Shown: positions 4,809 through 10,082 of the stretch, piece after piece
Layout of the letters: every line of letters starts with the position of its first letter
Position numbering within the stretch: position 1 is the first letter of the stretch
DNA from: JAGOCV01 sp049445855
GTDB lineage: Bacteria > Pseudomonadota > Gammaproteobacteria > Burkholderiales > Burkholderiaceae_C
Direction: 5' to 3'
Assembly: GCF_049445855.1 (NCBI RefSeq)
Contig: NZ_JBMSDV010000010.1
Coordinates: forward strand, 1 to 16,184
Length of the DNA stretch: 16,184 nt
Program-made: the position numbers and the translations under genes
The notes under the pieces: model-generated
What the model saw: only the letters and a program-made list of their open reading frames with translations
What the model was told of the DNA's origin: nothing
The model's database searches: none

Positions 4809-6016
4809 GCCGTGACCTCCGCCGTGGGACTTGCGGACGAGCCGTAGGGTGCGCTTGCGGGCCGGCCCATCAGGCGCTCCCACTCCTGATAGTAGGCGCG
4901 CAAGTTGGCGTCGTCTGTCGGATTCAAGTTTTCTTCGCGCGCGAGGATGCTGTAGCGCACGGCATCGGCCTTCATCGAGCGGTACTGCGATTCGACAGCG
5001 AGCAGATCCTCCGGCAAGTTCCGCCCCGCCGGGCCCCAGAACATGTTGTGGTGGCGCTGGCGCACTTCGCGCGTTGCCTCGTCGTCGCCTTTTAATCCGA
5101 TGCCGCGCCATTCGATGAGCACGCTCTGCTCATCCAGCGGAATCATGCGATCCACGCGGACGACGTTAGAGCGGATGTTCACCATCAAATCGGGGAAAAA
5201 GTTGACCACCCGCATTTCGTTGTCCTGCAGCCCGGGGAGCGTGCCGCCCGTGATGTTGTCGTAGCCGCCGCGTTCGTAGGCGACAGTGGCCTGTCCGTCA
5301 GACCAGTAGCCACTGTGGCCGTGCGGAAAGAGCCGCAGCCGCATCGGGCTCGTCTTCCCCAGCACCCACGGCTGCGTTTGCCGGTTAATGGCGTGCAGCA
5401 TGCTGTGGTATCGCTCGCTGTTGTTGTCCTGCCAAAGCTTCCAGTTGGTCTTGACGATGGCCTTGTGAAAGTGGAAGACCTCCAGTGGCGCATCGCCGAG
5501 TGGCTGTCGTAGCGGCTCAAGGACGTCCCCGAGGAATTGGACGAGCGGCTCGGCCTGGTCGTCCAGGTTGACGAACACGAAGCCGAACACCAACTCGGCG
5601 CGAACTGGGACGAGACCGAGCTTCGTCTTGTCCAGACCAACTGCTTCATAGCCTTCGGGCTTGGCCACGGCACGCAGTTGACCGTCTAGCCCATAGTTCC
5701 AGTGATGATAGAAGCACGTGAACGAGCGCGCATTGCCCGATTCCGTACGCACGACTTCGGCGGCGCGGTGGCGGCATACGTTGTAGAACGAGCGCACGGC
5801 GCCCGCTTCGTCGCGCACCACGACGATGGGCTTACCGGCTACCTGTGTGCAACGGAAGTCGCCGGCTTTCGCGAGCTCGCTTTCATGGCAGACGAACTGC
5901 CAGGTCTTCGCGAAGATGTTCTCCTGCTCCGCGCGGAAGATCGCGGGGTCCGTGAAGATGCGATTGTCGAGATAGTGCGTGGGCGGCAGAGACGGCGGGA
6001 TGTGGCCAGGATTCAT
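4805..6016 (-). CDS. Ring-hydroxylating oxygenase, alpha (large) subunit
   Basis: A 403-residue catalytic subunit of a Rieske non-heme iron oxygenase acting in the cytoplasm. The Rieske [2Fe-2S] ligands are Cys81-x-His83 and Cys101-x2-His104 (CRHRAAEVVRTE and CFYHHW). The mononuclear iron site is NNSERYHSMLH, with His204 and His208, plus an Asp in GPAGRNLPEDLL. Two features are odd. The residue bridging neighbouring subunits is Glu201 where benzoate- and naphthalene-type enzymes have Asp, and the two His are separated by three residues and not the usual four. The start at 6016 is preferred over an upstream ATG because GGAG lies 8 bases before it and the Bug gene ends 5 bases upstream. The substrate cannot be read from sequence; the neighbourhood (IclR, Bug receptor, beta subunit) resembles terephthalate-type clusters. 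Confidence 0.93.
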   Translation of the reverse strand: MNPGHIPPSLPPTHYLDNRIFTDPAIFRAEQENIFAKTWQFVCHESELAKAGDFRCTQVAGKPIVVVRDEAGAVRSFYNVCRHRAAEVVRTESGNARSFTCFYHHWNYGLDGQLRAVAKPEGYEAVGLDKTKLGLVPVRAELVFGFVFVNLDDQAEPLVQFLGDVLEPLRQPLGDAPLEVFHFHKAIVKTNWKLWQDNNSERYHSMLHAINRQTQPWVLGKTSPMRLRLFPHGHSGYWSDGQATVAYERGGYDNITGGTLPGLQDNEMRVVNFFPDLMVNIRSNVVRVDRMIPLDEQSVLIEWRGIGLKGDDEATREVRQRHHNMFWGPAGRNLPEDLLAVESQYRSMKADAVRYSILAREENLNPTDDANLRAYYQEWERLMGRPASAPYGSSASPTAEVTA

Positions 6017-6021
6017 GGGGG

Positions 6022-7005
6022 TTACTCCGGTTTCACGTCGGCTTGCTGCGCCACGCGGGCCCATGTCGTGGCCTCACGCTGGAGAAAGCGGCCGAAGTCT
6101 TCAGGCGTGTTCGCGACGATGTCGAACTCGGCGGCGGCGATGCTGCCTTGTGCGCTGGGCGAGCGCAGCGCCTTCGCGATATCTTCCTGGATCTTGCGGA
6201 CGATGGGCGCCGGTGTCGTCGCCGGCGCGAGGAAGCCGATCCAGACCGGCGCTTCCAAATTCGGGAAACCCGCTTCGGCCATGGACGGAACACCGGGCAG
6301 GGACTTGAGGCGCTTCCCGCCGGTGATCGCCAGCGCTTTCAGCTTGCCGTCCTTCACATAGGGAAGCACGTTGGCCGAGGCAAACACGCCGGCGCTCGTC
6401 TGCTTGCCGAGCAGGTCGGTCAGCGCCGGACCCGCGCCCTTGTATGGGATGTGCCTGACGTCGATGCCCGCGCGTGACTTAAAAAGCTCCATGGTCAGGT
6501 GTGAGGCACTGCCAGTGCCGATCGAGCCGTAGTTGAGACGCGAGTCCGGCTTTTTCGCAAGTGCCACGAATTCGCCAAGCGTGTTGACGGGCAGGTCGGG
6601 ATTCACCACCAGCACCTGTTCGGAGGTGACTCCGAGGGTGACTGGCGCGAGCTCCTTGATGTCGTATTGCAGGTTCTTGGAAAGGAACGTACTAATGACG
6701 AGCGGGTTGAATCCGACCAGCAATGTGTGGCCATCTCCCGGCGCCTTCGCGACGAGCGCCGCGGCAATATTGCCTGACGCGCCCGGCCGGGGCTCGGCGA
6801 TGACGGGTTGCCCCCACATCTCCTGGAGCCGTGGCGCAACGAGGCGTGCGACGAGATCCACTGTGCCGCCTGAGGCGGGAACGACGATGCGGACCGTCTT
6901 GGTAGGGGTCCAACGTTGCGCGAAGGCGGGTGCCCCAATCAGAGAGGCGGCAAATCCGAGCCCCATCGCGCGGCGCACACGGTTGGGTGATGAGGAGGTA
7001 GTCAT
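6022..7005 (-). CDS. Bug/TctC-family periplasmic solute-binding protein
   Basis: A 327-residue tripartite-tricarboxylate-transporter-type receptor (Bug family). It starts with an arginine-containing n-region and hydrophobic core (RRAMGLGFAASLIGAPAFA) with likely cleavage after AFA, so it is exported to the periplasm. Family signatures follow: IVVPASGGTVDLVARLVAPR, ANVLPYVKDGKLKALAITG, and LPGVPSMAEAGFPNLE. These proteins bind carboxylates and other small acids and deliver them to a transporter or act in sensing. No TctA or TctB membrane gene is in the window. Its stop is 5 bases before the oxygenase alpha start, so the two are very probably co-transcribed, and it likely binds the oxygenase's substrate or a relative, as TphC does for terephthalate. 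A candidate IclR operator (7060-7074) lies 55 bp upstream of its start. Confidence 0.92.
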   Translation of the reverse strand: MTTSSSPNRVRRAMGLGFAASLIGAPAFAQRWTPTKTVRIVVPASGGTVDLVARLVAPRLQEMWGQPVIAEPRPGASGNIAAALVAKAPGDGHTLLVGFNPLVISTFLSKNLQYDIKELAPVTLGVTSEQVLVVNPDLPVNTLGEFVALAKKPDSRLNYGSIGTGSASHLTMELFKSRAGIDVRHIPYKGAGPALTDLLGKQTSAGVFASANVLPYVKDGKLKALAITGGKRLKSLPGVPSMAEAGFPNLEAPVWIGFLAPATTPAPIVRKIQEDIAKALRSPSAQGSIAAAEFDIVANTPEDFGRFLQREATTWARVAQQADVKPE

Positions 7006-7059
7006 GATCCGATCTTAGTGCGCACACCGAGCGGACCAGTCGAGGATTTCCCGGTAAGT

Positions 7060-7074
7060 GTCCGCTCTATGGAC
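7060..7074. promoter_or_regulatory. Candidate IclR operator, site A
   Basis: GTCC-GCTCTAT-GGAC, a 15-bp inverted repeat between the IclR and Bug genes. It shares its half-sites and much of its spacer with sites B (7869-7883) and C (7979-7993); together they read TGTYCRYWCTRYGGAC. A second GAGCGGAC at 7029-7036 is complementary to GTCCGCTC at 7060-7067, so a longer looped or extended operator is possible. Confidence 0.55.
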
Positions 7075-7086
7075 GCCAATCAGAGT

Positions 7087-7860
7087 TCAAAGAAACATTG
7101 AAATCTCTCGCGCCGTACGGATAGCTTCGCGCTGGCACTCGCGCAGCAGGGGACCGCGCAGGCGCAGCCCGGAACCGAAGATGCACACGGCCGCCACAGC
7201 CTCCCCGGTGCGGGCGATGACAGGGGTAGCCACGGCCACCGACCCCGCGATCAATTCGCTGTGAGTTACAAGCACCCCATCGGCGAGCACGGCTGCGATT
7301 TCCTTCAGCGCAAGTTCACGGTCGCGCCGCGAAGCGAGCGCGAGCGCGGCGCGGCGTTGCTCGGGCTGCATGTGGGCGAGCAAGACCTTTCCACTCGCGC
7401 CCCGGTAGAGAGGTTCGGAATAGCCCATGCCGCGGCTGAGAGAGAGGGGTTGCGGGCTCTTGTGCTCGAAGACGCACATGCGATGGGTGGGCGAAATTGG
7501 CATCATCAGTCCCACCGTCTCCTGCGTCTCCTGCCAAAGCCGTTCGAGCGGCCCGGTCGCCAACGCCACCAGCGCAGGTGCCGGTGTCCACGACTGGGCC
7601 AGGAGACCGAACCTGGGACCGAGTTGGAAGCGCAGCGGCGAACCGAACGAATAGATAAGCCCTTTCGCCTCGAGCGTTCGAAGGAGGCGGTATAGGGTCG
7701 GTCGCGACAATCCCGTGCGCTCCTGCAGGGCGGGCAGGTCGAGCACAGGCTGGTCTTGATTAAAGCTGAATAGCACGTCGACCGCGCGCTCGACGGAGCG
7801 CACGGATTCGCTTTCGCGACCTTTCGTCTTGCCGGGTGCTGCCTTGTTGGTTGCGCTCAT
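7087..7860 (-). CDS. IclR-family transcriptional regulator
   Basis: A 257-residue IclR-type regulator. The N-terminal winged helix-turn-helix lies at about residues 20-75 (VRSVERAVDVLFSF; LPALQERTGLSRPTLYRLLR; TLEAKGLIY). The effector-binding domain follows (YRGASGKVLLAHMQPEQRRA, then SVAVATPVIARTGEAVAAVC). The open frame runs 88 codons further upstream, but the ATG at 7860 is chosen because homology begins just after it and typical length is about 250. It lies upstream of and in the same direction as the Bug and oxygenase genes and is divergent from the reductase. IclR members of this kind usually control adjacent aromatic-catabolism genes in response to substrate. Three similar 15-bp palindromes around it are candidate binding sites, one only 8 bp upstream of its start, which suggests autoregulation. 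Confidence 0.92.
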   Translation of the reverse strand: MSATNKAAPGKTKGRESESVRSVERAVDVLFSFNQDQPVLDLPALQERTGLSRPTLYRLLRTLEAKGLIYSFGSPLRFQLGPRFGLLAQSWTPAPALVALATGPLERLWQETQETVGLMMPISPTHRMCVFEHKSPQPLSLSRGMGYSEPLYRGASGKVLLAHMQPEQRRAALALASRRDRELALKEIAAVLADGVLVTHSELIAGSVAVATPVIARTGEAVAAVCIFGSGLRLRGPLLRECQREAIRTAREISMFL

Positions 7861-7868
7861 TAGCCGGT

Positions 7869-7883
7869 GTTCATTCTGTGGAC
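7869..7883. promoter_or_regulatory. Candidate IclR operator, site B
   Basis: GTTC-ATTCTGT-GGAC, 8 bp upstream of the IclR start codon. It departs from the GTCC-N7-GGAC pattern at one half-site base but keeps the TCT-type spacer. The position would block transcription or early elongation of the regulator gene. Confidence 0.5.
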
Positions 7884-7978
7884 AGTGTAGGCAGTACCGC
7901 GGATACGCTCCGGGCGCGTAATGCGTACGCTGTCGGGGATCGGCAGTGTAGTGGGATGCGGGCATCCGGCCCGGGTTT

Positions 7979-7993
7979 GTCCATACTGCGGAC
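7979..7993. promoter_or_regulatory. Candidate IclR operator, site C
   Basis: GTCC-ATACTGC-GGAC in the 251-bp divergent region between the IclR gene and the reductase, 118 bp before the reductase start. It has the same half-sites as site A and a spacer shared in part with site B. It could serve the reductase promoter, the regulator promoter or both. No clear sigma-70 promoter was identified by eye in this region. Confidence 0.55.
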
Positions 7994-8111
7994 CATCTAA
8001 AGCAAGACCGACAACTGTGACGACGCATCACGACTACGCGCCCCCAGCGACAATTGCGCGGCCACCGTTCGCCTGCGCTACGAGGCGGCATTTTGACTCG
8101 CGCGAGACAGC

Positions 8112-9083
8112 ATGAGCACATCATCCGGTGAGTTGACCGTCCGTATCACGGCGAAAACCCAGGAGGCGCTTGACATCTGCGCCTTCGAACTGAGGGCGGT
8201 TCACGCGCCGTCGCTGCCGGCGTTCTCCGCCGGCTCGCACATCGACGTGCACATCGGCGGTTTTACGAGACAGTATTCCCTGTGCAACGACCCGTCAGAG
8301 AATCATCGCTACCTGATCGCCGTCCTGAAGGACGCGAAGGGCCGCGGCGGCTCAGCGGCGATGCACGAGCAGCTGCATCCAGGCGACACGATCCACATCA
8401 GCGTGCCGCGCAACCACTTCCATCTGGCCAGCGGTGCCCGTCGCCACCTGCTGGTTGCGGGCGGGATCGGTGTGACACCGGTCCTCTGCATGGCGGAGCG
8501 GCTTGCCAGCCTGGGCGCCGATTTCGAGATGCATTACTGCGCCCGCTCTCCGGAGCGCGCGGCGTTCCGCTCGCGCATCGAGCAATCAGGGTTTGCTTCG
8601 CGCGTGTGCTTCCATTTCGATGACGGCTCGCAGGAGCAGAAGCTCGACATCCCAGCGCTGCTGCAGACGCCAGAACCGGGGGTGCATGTGTATGTCTGCG
8701 GGCCAAAGGGTTTCATGGACGCCGTCCTGCGCAGTGCGCGTGAGCGCGGTTGGCCCGAGGACCAATTGCACTACGAGTTCTTCGCGTCAGATGCAGCCGC
8801 CCCGCGGCAGGACGATGGCAGCTTCAGCGTCAAGCTCGCCAGCTCGGGCCGGGTGATCCCCGTGCGGGCCGACCAGAGCGTCTCGCAGGCCCTGAACGCA
8901 GCAGGTGTGGGGGTGGTGACCTCATGCGAGCAGGGTGTCTGCGGCACCTGCGTCACGCGCGTGCTGGAGGGTATTCCAGATCACCGCGACATGTACTTCA
9001 CACCCCAGGAACAGGCTGCGAATGACCAGTTCACCCCTTGCTGCTCGCGTGCCAGGACGCCGCTGCTGGTACTCGACCTGTAA
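8112..9083 (+). CDS. Oxygenase reductase, phthalate-dioxygenase-reductase type
   Basis: A 323-residue NADH-dependent reductase that passes electrons to a Rieske oxygenase. Domain order is flavin (about 1-105, with RQYSL near residue 55), pyridine nucleotide (about 106-230, with VAGGIGVTPVLCMAERL and YVCGPKGFMDAVL) and a C-terminal plant-type [2Fe-2S] domain (Cys272, Cys277, Cys280 and Cys310 in SCEQGVCGTC and FTPCCSRA). This order and the length match phthalate dioxygenase reductase and VanB, which use FMN. It is divergent from the IclR-Bug-oxygenase operon and is the only candidate partner present. No strong Shine-Dalgarno sequence precedes the ATG at 8112, but no better start exists. VanB-type demethylase reductases are indistinguishable by eye. 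A candidate operator lies 118 bp upstream. Confidence 0.93.
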   Translation: MSTSSGELTVRITAKTQEALDICAFELRAVHAPSLPAFSAGSHIDVHIGGFTRQYSLCNDPSENHRYLIAVLKDAKGRGGSAAMHEQLHPGDTIHISVPRNHFHLASGARRHLLVAGGIGVTPVLCMAERLASLGADFEMHYCARSPERAAFRSRIEQSGFASRVCFHFDDGSQEQKLDIPALLQTPEPGVHVYVCGPKGFMDAVLRSARERGWPEDQLHYEFFASDAAAPRQDDGSFSVKLASSGRVIPVRADQSVSQALNAAGVGVVTSCEQGVCGTCVTRVLEGIPDHRDMYFTPQEQAANDQFTPCCSRARTPLLVLDL

Positions 9084-9093
9084 GGTCGGTCCA

Positions 9094-9109
9094 GCCCGGT
9101 GGCCCGGGC
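9094..9109. terminator. GC hairpin between convergent genes
   Basis: GCCCGG (9094-9099) and CCGGGC (9104-9109) form a 6-bp stem with a 4-base loop in the 39-bp gap between the convergent reductase and LysR genes. There is no U-tract on either strand, so termination here is only suggested by position. Confidence 0.35.
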
Positions 9110-9122
9110 GGGCCGGCAAGGG

Positions 9123-10028
9123 CTAGGCCGTGCCGCTGGCGAGGCAATGTTCCAGGAAGGTGCGGGAGGCGGTCCCGAGATGCCTGGCCCTGTGCACTAC
9201 CACGGAGAGCGTGCGGCGCTTCGGCGGCAGCGTAGTGGCGAGTTCCACCAGCCAGCCGCGATCCACGGCGCCCGCGACTGCGTGCCGCGACAGGCAGCCC
9301 AGGCCCAGGCCCGAGGCGACCGCGCGCTTGACTGCCTCGTTGCTGCCGAGTTCCATCCCGACGTCCACGTCGGACAGGTGCGGGATCAGCCAGCGGTCGG
9401 AAGCCTCACGGGTCCCGGAGCCAGGCTCGCGCAGGATCCAGCTGGCTTCCGACAGCTTGCGCAGGGTGGCGCGCCGGGCCGCCAACGGGTGGTTGCGCGC
9501 GGCCACGACCACGATCTCGTCGGTGCGCCACCGGCGCACCAGGAGGTCGGGGTGGGTGTGCTCCCCCTCCATGAAGCCGATGTCGACCCGGAAAGCCGCG
9601 AGGGCCTCGAGCACGTCGCGGGTGTTCGAAATGTCCAGCCGCACCCGCGCCGCCGGATGGCGCCGCTTCCAGTCCACGATCAGGTCGGGCAGCAGGTACT
9701 CGCCGATCGTGTAGCTGGCGGCGATCCGCAGGGGGGCCGCGTGCGCTTCCTTGAACAGCGATTCGGCTTCCAGCGCCTGTTCGACGATCCCGGTGGCCTT
9801 GGGCAGCAGGGCGCGGCCGTTCTCGTTGAGCACCAGCCTGCGCCCGACCCGGTCGAACACCTGCGCGCCGAGCGCGGATTCCAGTTCCGCCAGTGCGCTG
9901 CTGGCCGCGGATTGCGACCGCGCCACGCGCCCGGCCGCCGCGCGCATCGACCCGCTGCGCGCGATGGACGCGAAGACCTCCAGCTGCGACAGGGTCAGGC
10001 GCGCGCGCTGATCGGTTTTATCGGTCAT
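9123..10028 (-). CDS. LysR-family regulator resembling YeiE
   Basis: A 301-residue LysR-type regulator. The N-terminal helix-turn-helix spans about residues 10-70 (LTLSQLEVFASIARSGSMRA, then SQSAASSALAELESALG and FDRVGRRLVLNENGRALLP). The co-inducer domain carries ASYTIGEYLLPDLI, VDIGFMEG, WILREPGSGTRE and MELGSNEAVKRAVASGLGLG. These segments closely follow, from memory, those of enterobacterial YeiE, reported to sense sulfite. The frame extends 73 codons upstream, but the ATG at 10028 is chosen because homology starts there. It is divergent from the sulfite dehydrogenase operon with only 54 bp between start codons, which makes it the likely regulator of that operon. The YeiE assignment is by recognition, not alignment; a CysB-like or CbbR-like role is the alternative. 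Confidence 0.88.
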   Translation of the reverse strand: MTDKTDQRARLTLSQLEVFASIARSGSMRAAAGRVARSQSAASSALAELESALGAQVFDRVGRRLVLNENGRALLPKATGIVEQALEAESLFKEAHAAPLRIAASYTIGEYLLPDLIVDWKRRHPAARVRLDISNTRDVLEALAAFRVDIGFMEGEHTHPDLLVRRWRTDEIVVVAARNHPLAARRATLRKLSEASWILREPGSGTREASDRWLIPHLSDVDVGMELGSNEAVKRAVASGLGLGCLSRHAVAGAVDRGWLVELATTLPPKRRTLSVVVHRARHLGTASRTFLEHCLASGTA

Positions 10029-10041
10029 GGAGATCGCAATT

Positions 10042-10068
10042 ATTCGCTTTACCCGGATATAAGCAAAT
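10042..10068. promoter_or_regulatory. LysR-type T-N11-A box
   Basis: ATTCGCTT (10042-10049), an 11-base spacer and AAGCAAAT (10061-10068) form an interrupted inverted repeat with one mismatch. GCTT-N11-AAGC is a textbook LysR box. It sits in the 54-bp gap between the LysR and soeA start codons and is AT-rich compared with its surroundings. Confidence 0.65.
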
Positions 10069-10082
10069 TCTACGATGGGGTC

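Noticed and set aside
9099..10082. N-terminal extension of soeA by 328 codons
   Set aside because: The extension lies opposite the LysR gene and has shadow-frame composition. The conserved protein begins at the ATG at 10083.
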